Shown here: positions 42,435 to 52,407 of the stretch, piece by piece
Position numbering within the stretch: position 1 is the first letter of the stretch
Layout: every line of letters begins with the position of its first letter
Source: Parabacteroides sp.
GTDB taxonomy: Bacteria; Bacteroidota; Bacteroidia; Bacteroidales; Tannerellaceae
Direction: 5' to 3'
Length of the DNA stretch: 64,000 bases
NCBI GenBank assembly: GCA_019417325.1
Contig: DXVO01000030.1
Span: 62,001 to 126,000 of the forward strand
The notes under the pieces: model-generated
What the model was told of the DNA's origin: nothing
Seen by the model: only the letters and a program-made list of their open reading frames with translations
Databases searched by the model: none
Position numbers and translations under genes: made by a program

Positions 42435-44549
42435 TTAGTTCAATCCCCGGTTCTTTAATAATGGTTCGATACCCGGCTCTTTGCCACGGAAGTTTTTATA
42501 CATATCCATAGCCTCATCGATACGTCCCGGCGCCAGAACATCCGTACGAAATTTTGTCGCTACTTCCGTGTTAAAGATATTTCCTGTTTCCTTAAATGCT
42601 TCATAAGCGTCACAGTCCAATACCTCTGCCCATATGTAACTGTAATATCCGGCAGTATAGCCGCCTTCCATCGTATGGCCAAAATATGTCGAACGGTAAC
42701 GGGGCGGTATCTGGCGAATCAATCCACGGCTGTTCATTGCATTCGCTTCAAATGATTCTACTGAGAAATCAGACGGGATTTCTTTCAATATATGATAATC
42801 CATATCCAATAAGGAAGCGGCAAGATATTCTGTCGTGGCAAATCCTTGTCCGTATTTACCGCTCTTGATTATTTTGTCTACGATTGCCTGCGGGATTATT
42901 TCTCCGGTTTGATAGTGTTTGGCATATACATTCAGTACTTCCGGTTCAAAAACCCAATGTTCCATAATCTGGGAAGGCAGTTCCACAAAATCGCGCGGCA
43001 TACCGGATACGCCCTCATAATGCACATCTGCAAACAAACCGTTCAAAGCATGGCCAAATTCATGGAATACGGTTTCCGCCTCATCTGCACTCAACAAGGC
43101 TGGTTGTCCCTCTGCCGGCTTGCTGAAATTGAAAACGGTGGTAACAATCGGGATTATCCGTTTTCCTTTTTCATAAGATTGTTCCCGGTAACTGTCACAC
43201 CACGCACCACCACCTTTGGACGGACGGGTGAAAAAGTCCATATAAAGAACGCCCAAAGTAGTTCCGTCTTTATCTTTACACTCAAACGCTTGTGCATCCG
43301 GGTCCGGAAGCGGTATATTCTTCAATGCGGTAAAAGTAATCCCATACAATTTGTTGGCAACCCAGAAAGCGCCATCACGCACGTTGTTCAGTTCCAGATA
43401 GGGACGTATTTCATTTTCATCGAGATTGAATTTGGATTTTTTCGCTTTCTCGAAATAATAGCGCCAATCCCAACCTTCGGCTTCAAAATTGCCTCCCTCT
43501 TTCTTTATTTCAGCATTGATATCTGCCAACTCGTCTTTTGCTTTTGCCAAGGCCGGAGCCCAAAGCTGGTCCAACAAATTATAGACGTTCTTTTCGTCCT
43601 TAGCCATATTTTCTTCCAATACATAAGCGGCATAATCTTCATATCCCAACAGTTTGGCTTTTTGAAGACGGGCGGTAACCAGTTTCTTTACCACCTCCTT
43701 GTTATCGCTGGCATTTCCGTTATTTCCACGGTTGATATAGCCTTTGAATATCTTTTCGCGTAAATCACGGTTATCCGCATATTGCAGGAACGGCATGACA
43801 CTCGGGTTATGCAGGGTAAACAACCACTTGCCATCCATCCCGGCATCTTTAGCGGCTGATGCGGCAGAGGCTATCAATACTTCCGGTAAACCGGACAGAT
43901 CTTCTTTCTTATCAATAACCAGTTGGAAAGCATTGGCTTCTTTCAAGGCATTTTGTCCGAAAGTAAGTTCCAGCATGGCTATATCGCTGTTCAGCTTACG
44001 AAGCCGGACTTGTTTGTCCGCATCGAGGTTGGCTCCGCCACGCACAAAACTCTTATACTTTTGATCCAACAATTTCTTCTGTTCCTTATTCAGGTTGAAC
44101 TTCTCCTGATTGTCATAAACAGATTTTACACGGGCAAATAATTCCGGATTCAGACGGATATCATCTCTATGTTTGGAAAGTACCGGAGAAAGCTCCTGTT
44201 GAAGCGCCTGGATTTCATCATTCGTATTTACGCTTGCCTGTCCGTTGAAGGCATACATCACCTTATTAAGCAACTCTCCGCTCCGGTCTAAAGCGACAAT
44301 CGTATTTTCGAAAGTGGCTTCTTCCGGATTATTCACGATGGACTCTATTTCCTTCGCTTGCTCTTCCATCCCATTCAGGAAGGCGGGCTTATAATGCTCG
44401 ACTTTTATCTGGTCGAAAGGGGGCACTCCAAACGGAGTTGTGTATTCGACAAAGAAAGGGTTTGTAACAAGTGATGCCGCATCCGGCTTCTTTGCGTTAC
44501 ATGCGCTTAAAGCGACTGCCAGTCCTGTAGCCATAAGTATTTTATTCAT
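42435..44549 (-). CDS. M3 family zinc metallopeptidase, copy 2, lipoprotein
   Basis: 704 residues, colinear with copy 1 along its whole length (VEYTTPFGVPPFDQIKVEHYKPAF against LSEFTTPFGVPPFDKITLADYKPAF, shown in overlapping parts). Zinc motif ETVFHEFGHALNG near residue 497; lipoprotein signal ends ALSACN. It differs from copy 1 in many surface segments, so the duplication is not recent. It lies 11 bases after the sulfatase stop and may share its transcript. Confidence 0.95.
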   Translation of the reverse strand: MNKILMATGLAVALSACNAKKPDAASLVTNPFFVEYTTPFGVPPFDQIKVEHYKPAFLNGMEEQAKEIESIVNNPEEATFENTIVALDRSGELLNKVMYAFNGQASVNTNDEIQALQQELSPVLSKHRDDIRLNPELFARVKSVYDNQEKFNLNKEQKKLLDQKYKSFVRGGANLDADKQVRLRKLNSDIAMLELTFGQNALKEANAFQLVIDKKEDLSGLPEVLIASAASAAKDAGMDGKWLFTLHNPSVMPFLQYADNRDLREKIFKGYINRGNNGNASDNKEVVKKLVTARLQKAKLLGYEDYAAYVLEENMAKDEKNVYNLLDQLWAPALAKAKDELADINAEIKKEGGNFEAEGWDWRYYFEKAKKSKFNLDENEIRPYLELNNVRDGAFWVANKLYGITFTALKNIPLPDPDAQAFECKDKDGTTLGVLYMDFFTRPSKGGGAWCDSYREQSYEKGKRIIPIVTTVFNFSKPAEGQPALLSADEAETVFHEFGHALNGLFADVHYEGVSGMPRDFVELPSQIMEHWVFEPEVLNVYAKHYQTGEIIPQAIVDKIIKSGKYGQGFATTEYLAASLLDMDYHILKEIPSDFSVESFEANAMNSRGLIRQIPPRYRSTYFGHTMEGGYTAGYYSYIWAEVLDCDAYEAFKETGNIFNTEVATKFRTDVLAPGRIDEAMDMYKNFRGKEPGIEPLLKNRGLN

Positions 44550-44560
44550 TGTATTATAAT

Positions 44561-46084
44561 TTAATAATTTGTAATCTTACCTGTTTCACGTTTCAATTTC
44601 TCAAACATCATCATCATCTGACGAAGGCGGCGGGTTTCTTGAGTTGCCAGATTATTACGTTGCCCTACATCTTCCTTTACATTATATAATTGATAACAAT
44701 TGCTTAAGCCGCAGAACTCGTCTTCTTCCGTATCCCCATATCCCGGATAAGGAGGTATCATAACCCAATCTCCTAAACGCAAAGCATAATTGAAATATCC
44801 TTCCAGTACCAGTTCCTTGCGTCCCTGGCTGCTTTTTCCTAAAAAGACGGGTAATGTATTCTGGCTATCTGTTTTATCCGAATAGGTTTGTCCTGTCAAT
44901 GCGGCAAGTGATGCCAATAAATCCATCTGGCAAACCAAAGCATCCGACACTCCGGGCTCGACTCCCGCAGGCCAACGTAACATAAACGGTATGCAGGTAC
45001 CACCGTTATACAGGCTGGTCTTGCCTCCCCTGTTAGGGCCTGCCATCTTATGGTTGCCTACCAATTCCACGGCTTGGTCTTTATAACCGTCATCCAGTAC
45101 GGGACCGTTGTCGCTGGTCAGGATTACCAAGGTATTTTCCGTCAATCCTAATTTATCCATTTCTTTCAAAAATTCGGAAACGCACCAGTCTGCTTCCAGA
45201 ATAACATCTCCACGGGGTCCCATTCCCGATTTTCCTACAAATTTAGCATTCGGAACGCGGGGTACATGTGGTTGATGCAAACCATAATATAGAAAGAATG
45301 GTTTATCCTTATTCTCTTTCATAAAATCCTTTGCTTTTGCAAGGAATAGTTCTGCCATTTCCTCATCTTTCCACTGTGCAGCTTCTCCGCCTTTCTGAAA
45401 ACCGATGCGGGGTACTCCGTTTACAATAGAACCGGCATGCCCTACACTGGGATGCATGCGGAGCAACTCGGGATTATCTTTGCCTGTAGGCTCACCCGGA
45501 AAATTTTCTCTATAATTTACATAGAGAGGGTCATCCGGTTGCAACCCCACACCTTTTCCTTTTTCAATAAAGATACAGGGAAAACGGTCGTTGGTTGCCG
45601 CCTGGATAAAGGAATAATCGTATCCTACTTCTTTTGCCCCGGGTGATACGGTTTTATTCCAGTCTACCGAACCGTCTCCTAAACCTAAATGCCATTTGCC
45701 TACGGAACCGGTTACATAGCCTGCCTGTTTCATCACCTTCGGTAAGGTTACTTGTTCCTTGTCTATGATTAATGCGGCATTGCCCGGAAGAATCTTGGCA
45801 TCTTTGTTCGTCCAGGGATAAAGTCCTGTTAATAGCGAATAACGGCTTGGCGTAGAAGTAGCGGCTGTTGCATAGCCTTGTGTGAACCGGAGTCCCTCAT
45901 TGGCTATGCGATCCATACCGGGGGTCCGGATAGCTGTGGCTCCGTAACAGCTCAGGTCTCCATATCCCAAATCATCGGCCACAATAATTACAACATTCGG
46001 CAATTGGGACGGATTCTGGGCTTGCAATGTAAATGAAGAAAAGCCGGCAAGCATGCCAGCCATTGGTAAACAATAGTGTTTCAT
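44561..46084 (-). CDS. Secreted sulfatase (S1 family, serine-type)
   Basis: 507 residues removing sulphate esters from glycans, probably host mucin or glycosaminoglycan fragments. Signal peptide MKHYCLPMAGMLAGFSSFTLQAQ in parts; metal site IVADDLGYGDLSCYG; the maturation motif S-x-P-S-R (TSTPSRYSLLTG, near residue 76) is the serine form, to be converted to formylglycine by an anaerobic radical-SAM enzyme not in this window. Downstream KWHLGLGD and TSDNGPVLDD complete the active site. Its promoter is divergent from the nitronate monooxygenase gene. Confidence 0.94.
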   Translation of the reverse strand: MKHYCLPMAGMLAGFSSFTLQAQNPSQLPNVVIIVADDLGYGDLSCYGATAIRTPGMDRIANEGLRFTQGYATAATSTPSRYSLLTGLYPWTNKDAKILPGNAALIIDKEQVTLPKVMKQAGYVTGSVGKWHLGLGDGSVDWNKTVSPGAKEVGYDYSFIQAATNDRFPCIFIEKGKGVGLQPDDPLYVNYRENFPGEPTGKDNPELLRMHPSVGHAGSIVNGVPRIGFQKGGEAAQWKDEEMAELFLAKAKDFMKENKDKPFFLYYGLHQPHVPRVPNAKFVGKSGMGPRGDVILEADWCVSEFLKEMDKLGLTENTLVILTSDNGPVLDDGYKDQAVELVGNHKMAGPNRGGKTSLYNGGTCIPFMLRWPAGVEPGVSDALVCQMDLLASLAALTGQTYSDKTDSQNTLPVFLGKSSQGRKELVLEGYFNYALRLGDWVMIPPYPGYGDTEEDEFCGLSNCYQLYNVKEDVGQRNNLATQETRRLRQMMMMFEKLKRETGKITNY

Positions 46085-46128
46085 GTTTTAATTTTTGTGC
46101 TTTTAACGCTACTTATCTTTCTATAATG

Positions 46129-46136
46129 CAAATATA
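46129..46136 (-). promoter_or_regulatory. -7 element for the sulfatase gene
   Basis: TATATTTG on the minus strand, 45 bases before the sulfatase start. Confidence 0.5.
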
Positions 46137-46233
46137 GAGAATGCTATCCGGATTACGGTACTATTTTTACTATCTTGCACGCGGATATTTATATTTATCC
46201 GGTTTATCTTTATACATTAAACTCGATTTTACT

Positions 46234-47178
46234 ATGTCAAACAGAATTTGTGAGCTTTTTCATATCACTTACCCTGTTATTCAAGGGGGAATGGTGTGGT
46301 GTAGCGGCTGGAGGCTGGCTTCGGCTGTAAGTAATGCCGGAGGGTTGGGACTGATTGGTTCCGGCTCTATGCACCCGGAAGTATTACGCGAACATATCCA
46401 AAAATGCAAGGCGGCAACAGACAAGCCTTTCGGCGTAAATGTCCCGCTGATGTATCCTGAAATTGATAAACTGATGCAAATATTAGTAGAGGAGGATGTT
46501 AAGGTGGTCTTTACTTCTGCCGGAAATCCGAAAACATGGACTGGCTTTTTAAAAGAACAGAGTATGACGGTTGCTCATGTTGTAAGCAGTTCTAAATTTG
46601 CCATCAAATGCGAACAGGCTGGCGTGGATGCCATAGTTGCCGAGGGTTTTGAGGCTGGTGGCCACAACGGACAGGAAGAAACGACGACAATGTGCCTGAT
46701 TCCGGCTGTACGTCGTGCGACTTCTCTTCCCCTGATAGCTGCTGGCGGTATCGGTACAGGTGAAGCTATGCTGGCTGCTTTTGCTTTAGGTGCGGAAGGT
46801 GTACAAATCGGTACTCGTTTTGCCTTAACAGAAGAGAGTTCCGCGCATGAGGATTTTAAAAATCTTTGTCTGAATTTGAATGAAGGAGATACAAAACTGC
46901 TTCTGAAGAAGGTCTCTCCTACCCGCTTGGTAAAAGGAGGTTTCACGACTGCGGTGGAAGAAGCGGAAGCGCGTGGGGCTTCTGCGGAAGAATTAAGGGA
47001 ACTGTTAGGTAAAGGACGTGCTAAGAAAGGTATTTTTGAAGGAAATCTGGAAGAAGGGGAAGTTGAAATCGGACAGGTGGCTTCGCTGTTTAGGGAAAAA
47101 CAGACGGTGAAGGAGGTGATGCGGGAGTTGATAGAGGGGTATGATATACAGATGAAAAAGATTAAGAGGGGGTTCTGA
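46234..47178 (+). CDS. Nitronate monooxygenase / FabK-like FMN oxidoreductase
   Basis: 314 residues from the ATG (MSNRICELFHITYPVIQGGM); the longer frame adds 31 residues that look untranslated. FMN-dependent TIM barrel with VIQGGMVWCSG, SNAGGLGLIGSG, VAEGFEAGGHNG and AAGGIGTGEAMLAAFALGAEGVQIGTRF in parts. The family includes nitronate monooxygenases and enoyl-ACP reductase FabK; the sequence alone does not settle which, and an annotation as 2-nitropropane dioxygenase-like is safest. Confidence 0.9.
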   Translation: MSNRICELFHITYPVIQGGMVWCSGWRLASAVSNAGGLGLIGSGSMHPEVLREHIQKCKAATDKPFGVNVPLMYPEIDKLMQILVEEDVKVVFTSAGNPKTWTGFLKEQSMTVAHVVSSSKFAIKCEQAGVDAIVAEGFEAGGHNGQEETTTMCLIPAVRRATSLPLIAAGGIGTGEAMLAAFALGAEGVQIGTRFALTEESSAHEDFKNLCLNLNEGDTKLLLKKVSPTRLVKGGFTTAVEEAEARGASAEELRELLGKGRAKKGIFEGNLEEGEVEIGQVASLFREKQTVKEVMRELIEGYDIQMKKIKRGF

Positions 47179-47261
47179 AAAGTTTTTTTACCATTCAGAA
47201 TTGAAGATATTTTTACCCACTACAATTTCATATAGAATTAATTACCTGTATATAAAAAATA

Positions 47262-47297
47262 AAGAGTAAAGCTCATTGTAAGTAGAACTTTACTCTT
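47262..47297. terminator. Bidirectional terminator at the left end of the capsule locus
   Basis: AAGAGTAAAG pairs with CTTTACTCTT around a 16-base loop and is followed by a T-rich stretch. It separates the nitronate monooxygenase gene from the convergent capsule operon. Confidence 0.75.
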
Positions 47298-47323
47298 CAT
47301 TTTTATAGCAAGAAAATAAACTT

Positions 47324-48433
47324 TTAAATATCAGTATTCTCTTCTTTTTTAAGAGCAAAAAAATCTTTAATCAGAACATAAACACAACCTCCAAAAATCG
47401 CTAAAAACACACAAGCCACTAATATCAAAGGCTTATTGGGTGATGCAGCTCTTAATGGTACCGTTGGCGGTTCAATGATGGTATAAACAGGTGTTTCCTC
47501 TTGTACTCGGAGCTTATCTTGTTCTAATTTTTGAGCTAGTGAATTATAAACGTTAAAAGTTAATGTCATTTCATTCTTCAAACGCTCTTGCTCAGTACGA
47601 TAGCTAGCGGAAATAATATTCTTATTCGCATCTTCAAAAGCTGCATAAGCTTTTTGAGCTTTATAATATGCTTCCTGTGCCTCACCATAAACTTTCTGAG
47701 TATATTCCATATCCTGCTTTACCTTATGTATACGATAATCAGTCATGTATTGCTGTAACTTTTCCATAACAACACAAGCTATATCTGCTGAGATCAATGG
47801 ATCTTGCATACGAACAGATACTTCCAATGTTGAAGTTTTCTTATCTATTTTTACAACAAGAAGACGTTGTAATTTCGCTATCACTCCAAACTGTTCTGGT
47901 GTTAATTTATAAGCATCTATTTCATCTAAACCTTTCCCATCAGGTTCTTCTTTAAATAATCCGATAATCCATCCCAACAGTTTAAAAGGAGCTCCCGTAA
48001 TATATCCCCACCACGCTTGGCGTTGATGATCTAATATATAATCATATAGGGAAATCGCAAGCTTTTTATCTTTTGTTGTCACTTGTATAGGAAGTAATTC
48101 TAACAAAAAAGGAGAACTTTTTACAACATCCGGATATAAATCAGGAGAAATAGCATCTGTACCTACACTTTGTTTTAAATTAATTCCGGCCATAGCTGCT
48201 AATCCTCCTAAACCTCCCATTCCTTTTGTAAGGTCAGAACTTTCAGGAGCAAGTTTAGCTTTTGTTTCGTATTCTTTAGGTATACTAAAAGCTATAATAA
48301 GTCCCACAACAACAGCAATGCCACCACATTTCAGTAAAAAATATCGCTTTTTCCAAAGTACCTGAAATAATTCTATCAAATCGATTTCTTGAGAAGAATT
48401 ATTATTTTGCTCTTTTACTTGTTTTACATCCAT
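47324..48433 (-). CDS. Wzz-family chain length determinant
   Basis: 369 residues with two membrane helices (about 36-55 and 338-356) and a periplasmic region with coiled coils (EYTQKVYGEAQEAYYKAQKAYAAF). The proline-rich IEPPTVPLRAASPNKP lies just before the second helix, as in Wzz/Wzc proteins. Unlike the Wzc-like protein of the first locus it has no cytoplasmic kinase domain. It controls capsule chain length and is the last gene of the capsule operon, 10 bases after the export protein. Confidence 0.92.
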   Translation of the reverse strand: MDVKQVKEQNNNSSQEIDLIELFQVLWKKRYFLLKCGGIAVVVGLIIAFSIPKEYETKAKLAPESSDLTKGMGGLGGLAAMAGINLKQSVGTDAISPDLYPDVVKSSPFLLELLPIQVTTKDKKLAISLYDYILDHQRQAWWGYITGAPFKLLGWIIGLFKEEPDGKGLDEIDAYKLTPEQFGVIAKLQRLLVVKIDKKTSTLEVSVRMQDPLISADIACVVMEKLQQYMTDYRIHKVKQDMEYTQKVYGEAQEAYYKAQKAYAAFEDANKNIISASYRTEQERLKNEMTLTFNVYNSLAQKLEQDKLRVQEETPVYTIIEPPTVPLRAASPNKPLILVACVFLAIFGGCVYVLIKDFFALKKEENTDI

Positions 48434-48443
48434 AATCCACCCT

Positions 48444-50864
48444 TTACTTTAGAGAATTCATAATAGAAGTAATCATTGCCGCCATTGAAGTTGTTGAATT
48501 AGCTATACCTATAATTTCTGGTAAACTCATCCTACGGTCACGTGCTGTCTTTGCTGGCACCAATATCTCACACCCTGGCTCCACTTTGGGATATTTTTTA
48601 AAGAAAATAAATTTCTTTTTTGTTGTTTGTACTTTACCATTCATGTAAACAACAATCGGATACTTACGAGCAATATCCTGATATCCTCCAGCCTGCATAA
48701 TATATTCTTTAACAGATATTCCCTTATTGTAAGTAATGCTATTTTCATACATCACAGCCCCACTAATATTAACAGTACTTTGCTGTTGAGGTATAAAGAG
48801 CTTATCTCCATCCCTTAAAATCACATCATCAGCACTACCAGGGTTGTCCAAAGCCTTCACTAAATCGATACCTACAGGATATTCTTTAATATTCAGATTC
48901 ATACCTTCCAATGCTTCCGCACTCCCCTTATTCTGACTCATCTTAAGAAGGGTCTCCACTCTCCTCTTTTCATCTTCTGTTAAAGTACGCTTCAGGCTTG
49001 CTCCTTTTACATAAGCACCAGGTTTCATACCTCCAGCTTTAGCAACTAAGTCACTTAAGCGTAGATTCTTTTTTGATAATACATAATCCCCTTGAAACAT
49101 AATCTCACCATCGACTTTTACAACTTGTTGAGCTTCATAACCAGGAGAATAGCGAACAAAAACTTCATCAAACGGTTCTAAAGTAAACACTGTATCACCA
49201 GACAAAACCTGTAAACCTTCAGACAACGTAAAATTAAATTGCTTAGCTATTTGAGATGGATTATTAGTTGTTATATCAGGATCTTTCATTCTTCGTGCAA
49301 CTTCTACATTTATAGTAGCTGCAGCTTCTTTAAGTCCACCTGCTAAAACAATCGCATCTTCTACAGTCATATTATGATGATAAGGAAGTACTGTATCACC
49401 CAGATTCACAGCCCCACAAACCTTAATTGTATAAGGCTCACGCAAATCAAAAATAGACGGAAAATGTAAAAAATCTTCTCTTTGTAATTCTATATCTTTA
49501 CTTGTTTCATTTAAAATACCACGTACATCCACCGCTAAAATTGTTGTTGTAAAATCCGGATTTAAACGTGTTAATTGGGCTCTTCCTGTAAACTCATCCC
49601 CTTTCAATCCTCCGGCTTGACTGATCAACTGTTTAATTGTGTGCAAATTAGGACTTAATTCATATTCTCCCGGACGCCATACAGAACCGGTTACAACCAA
49701 TCTATTTTCATAAAAAGGAATTACCGAATCAACACTTAAAGTATCTCCATCTTGTATAACAAACAAAGAATAATCGTTTTCTGTGACTGTGGATATTTGA
49801 TAACGACGTCCAAATTTACGTTTTATCTGTACATCCTGCGTATACGCATCCCCTGTAAAACCACCTGCCATATTAAGAAGATCCTTTAAGGTTTCTCCTT
49901 TTTTCATTTCAAAGATACGATTACGTTTCACTTTTCCTTTTACTGAAGCCACTCCCTCGTACGGACCAATAATAATCATATCATTTTCTTCCAGACGAAT
50001 ATTGTTATCCGTCTTACCATGCAATAAAAAGTCATACACATCCAAATTAGCAACCTCTTTACTGTTACGAAATACTTTTATTGAGCGCAATGAGCCAATA
50101 TCATTAACTCCTCCGGCTGCATACAAAGCATTAAACAAAGTGGCATAGGCCGGTAATGTATAAGTACCAGGTGAATCTGCTTCACCTAAAATATTAACTT
50201 TGATACTACGAACTTTATTTAAACTAAGAGACAAAAAAGTATTGCCTTTACCACTTTCATCTGATAAATCTGAAATAATCCGCCCTAACTCCTGTTGAAG
50301 ATAAGATTCTGCAGACTCTACAGTATGTCCACTTAATAATACAGGACCTAAATTAGGAATAACGACAGTTCCATCTGGAGACACTTTCAGTTTCAAATTT
50401 AATTGGGAATTACCCCATACATTAATACGAATTTCATCACCCGCAGAAAGAATATAATCTTTAGGTGTCGGAATATTAAGAGAAGGAGCAAATGTTAATT
50501 TTTTATTCAAGAATATTTCACGTCCAAACACTATTTTACCTAGGTTCTTCTTAATAGAATCTTCACGCAACATTAATAGATACTCCCATTGAGCATTTGA
50601 TACATTTGAATGTTGTTCTAATGATGATGTTTTTGAATTCTGAGATAGCTCATTTTCAACAACATCCCTCTGTTCTATATCTGAATTAGTAACAGAACCA
50701 TTCTGTCCTTGCAATTTACTAACCCCTTGTTGTATATCAGAATCACTAAGTCCTAAAGACTTTGCTTTATCAAGCAAATCCTGAGACACCTGTGCATTAA
50801 TTAAAGTCGAAAATATCCACAACAAACTAATACTTACTACTAATTTTCTAATTGAGTAATTCAT
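48444..50864 (-). CDS. Wza-like polysaccharide export protein with multiple SLBB domains
   Basis: 806-residue outer-membrane exporter. Signal peptide (LVVSISLLWIFSTLINAQ), a short helical region, then the polysaccharide export domain (DYILSAGDEIRINVWGNSQ, about residue 130) and five or six SLBB domains (for example ILGEADSPGTYTLPAYATLFNAL and VTGSVWRPGEYELSP, in parts), with a C-terminal hydrophobic segment. Much longer than the Escherichia coli Wza (about 380), but this size is usual in Bacteroidales. It forms the outer-membrane channel for this capsule. Confidence 0.93.
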   Translation of the reverse strand: MNYSIRKLVVSISLLWIFSTLINAQVSQDLLDKAKSLGLSDSDIQQGVSKLQGQNGSVTNSDIEQRDVVENELSQNSKTSSLEQHSNVSNAQWEYLLMLREDSIKKNLGKIVFGREIFLNKKLTFAPSLNIPTPKDYILSAGDEIRINVWGNSQLNLKLKVSPDGTVVIPNLGPVLLSGHTVESAESYLQQELGRIISDLSDESGKGNTFLSLSLNKVRSIKVNILGEADSPGTYTLPAYATLFNALYAAGGVNDIGSLRSIKVFRNSKEVANLDVYDFLLHGKTDNNIRLEENDMIIIGPYEGVASVKGKVKRNRIFEMKKGETLKDLLNMAGGFTGDAYTQDVQIKRKFGRRYQISTVTENDYSLFVIQDGDTLSVDSVIPFYENRLVVTGSVWRPGEYELSPNLHTIKQLISQAGGLKGDEFTGRAQLTRLNPDFTTTILAVDVRGILNETSKDIELQREDFLHFPSIFDLREPYTIKVCGAVNLGDTVLPYHHNMTVEDAIVLAGGLKEAAATINVEVARRMKDPDITTNNPSQIAKQFNFTLSEGLQVLSGDTVFTLEPFDEVFVRYSPGYEAQQVVKVDGEIMFQGDYVLSKKNLRLSDLVAKAGGMKPGAYVKGASLKRTLTEDEKRRVETLLKMSQNKGSAEALEGMNLNIKEYPVGIDLVKALDNPGSADDVILRDGDKLFIPQQQSTVNISGAVMYENSITYNKGISVKEYIMQAGGYQDIARKYPIVVYMNGKVQTTKKKFIFFKKYPKVEPGCEILVPAKTARDRRMSLPEIIGIANSTTSMAAMITSIMNSLK

Positions 50865-50924
50865 ATAATCAAGTTAATTTAAAAATCAGAAATACAATTT
50901 AAACATTATCGCTAACCACACAAA

Positions 50925-51734
50925 TTAATATTGTTCTAATGCTTTCTTATTTATATATGCACGATACTTATCAAAAAACCAGCCCCATTTATTAAAATAT
51001 ATAATAGCTGACTTCATATGAACCCTAAGCATTTTATTACTCTTAAAAGATTCCTTTCTATGCATGTGAATAATTGAAACTGCAGGATAATAATAAGTCT
51101 TATATCCTGCAGCTAATATACGACGACAAATATCTATATCTTCACAATACATAAAGAACCTATCATCAAACCCCCCAGTCTTAACAAGGGCATCAGTTCG
51201 AAACAACATAAAACAACCACTTAAAAAAGGCACCATCATCTCTTTATCATAGCCACTTCCACGCATTTCAAAACGAAAACTCCATTTTTCAACATATTTT
51301 TTCATTGGCATAAATCTGCGAATAATTAAGTCGATAGGATTTGGTAACAATTTACATAAATATTGTAATGTTCCATCTGGATATATAACTTTTGGCATTA
51401 CCAAACCTATATCATAATTATTATTTATATAATTTATTAATCTTTCAATAGTTCCATATTCAAAGTAAATATCAGGATTTAATACTATATGATACTTTGA
51501 TTCCAATTTAATTGACTTTTTTATCGCAATATTATGAGCAGCACCATAACCAATATTACCATGACCATAAATATATTCTAATTTAGATGAGTTTTTTTCC
51601 AAAAATCGTAAATTATCATTCGATGAATTATCCACTATATATATATGCTCTATAGAACTTTCTGTAGCACATAATAATACACGGCGCAATTCTTCAACAT
51701 TAGTTTCATACGTTACTATAGAAGCCGTTATCAT
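50925..51734 (-). CDS. GT2 family glycosyltransferase (capsule)
   Basis: 269-residue soluble GT-A enzyme: ITASIVTYETNVEEL, YIVDNSSNDNLRF, NIGYGAAHNIAI, VLNPDIYFEYGTIE (DxD-type site, about residue 88) and FFMYCEDIDICRRILAAGY. This is the rhamnosyl-type GT2 group common in capsule clusters; donor unknown. Confidence 0.87.
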   Translation of the reverse strand: MITASIVTYETNVEELRRVLLCATESSIEHIYIVDNSSNDNLRFLEKNSSKLEYIYGHGNIGYGAAHNIAIKKSIKLESKYHIVLNPDIYFEYGTIERLINYINNNYDIGLVMPKVIYPDGTLQYLCKLLPNPIDLIIRRFMPMKKYVEKWSFRFEMRGSGYDKEMMVPFLSGCFMLFRTDALVKTGGFDDRFFMYCEDIDICRRILAAGYKTYYYPAVSIIHMHRKESFKSNKMLRVHMKSAIIYFNKWGWFFDKYRAYINKKALEQY

Positions 51735-51813
51735 ATTTTCACAGTAAATTAAAAAAACAACATTTATAAACTATATATTAAAACTTATTTTTCACATCCA
51801 AAACACAGTAATA

Positions 51814-52407
51814 TCAAATTCTTTGCCAACAGGCAAATTCAAAATTAAATATTTTAATTGGTTTTGCTGGTTGTCCTACAACCATAGTATAAGGTGCAAC
51901 ATCCTTAGTCACCACTGAATTCGCACCTATAATAACTCCTTCACCTATTATAACGCCAGGTAGAATAACGACATGTTCTCCAATCCAAACATTATCTTTA
52001 ATCCAGACATCTGCTGTTAAATATTTCCTGTTTACAGGAGGAATTTTAGGCGAACTATCATTTATAGAACCTTTATAACAACCATGAGAATTATCCGATA
52101 TATAAACATGTCCTGCCATTAAAACATTATTACCAATAATAACATTCTTCATAGCACTAATATGAACATAATCATTTATCTGAATATTTTTACCAAAACT
52201 CAATACGACAGTACGATCAGAAGAAAAAGCTTCTATCCTACAGCCTATTCCTGTTGTTAAATTTTCACCTAAATCAATAAATTTTCTTCCACGAATATCA
52301 AATGGAAAACGAATCAAACGAGCTTTAGGAGCAATAAGCTTTGTTCGTATAAACCAATATACCAACTTCATTTTATAAAAAAATGAATACGTATTCTTTA
52401 CTTGCAT
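51814..52407 (-). CDS. Left-handed beta-helix acyltransferase (capsule)
   Basis: 197 residues with hexapeptide repeats (NVIIGNNVLMAGHVYISDNSHG, VIIGEGVIIGANSVVTKDVAPYTMVVGQPAKPIK in parts) of the maltose/galactoside acetyltransferase group. It probably acetylates a capsule sugar. Its start overlaps the end of the preceding GT2 gene by 10 bases. Confidence 0.87.
   Translation of the reverse strand: MQVKNTYSFFYKMKLVYWFIRTKLIAPKARLIRFPFDIRGRKFIDLGENLTTGIGCRIEAFSSDRTVVLSFGKNIQINDYVHISAMKNVIIGNNVLMAGHVYISDNSHGCYKGSINDSSPKIPPVNRKYLTADVWIKDNVWIGEHVVILPGVIIGEGVIIGANSVVTKDVAPYTMVVGQPAKPIKIFNFEFACWQRI

Noticed and set aside
42846..43763. 305-residue plus-strand frame inside the second M3 peptidase
   Set aside because: Antisense shadow of a conserved peptidase; a similar shadow occurs in the paralogous copy, as expected from shared codons.
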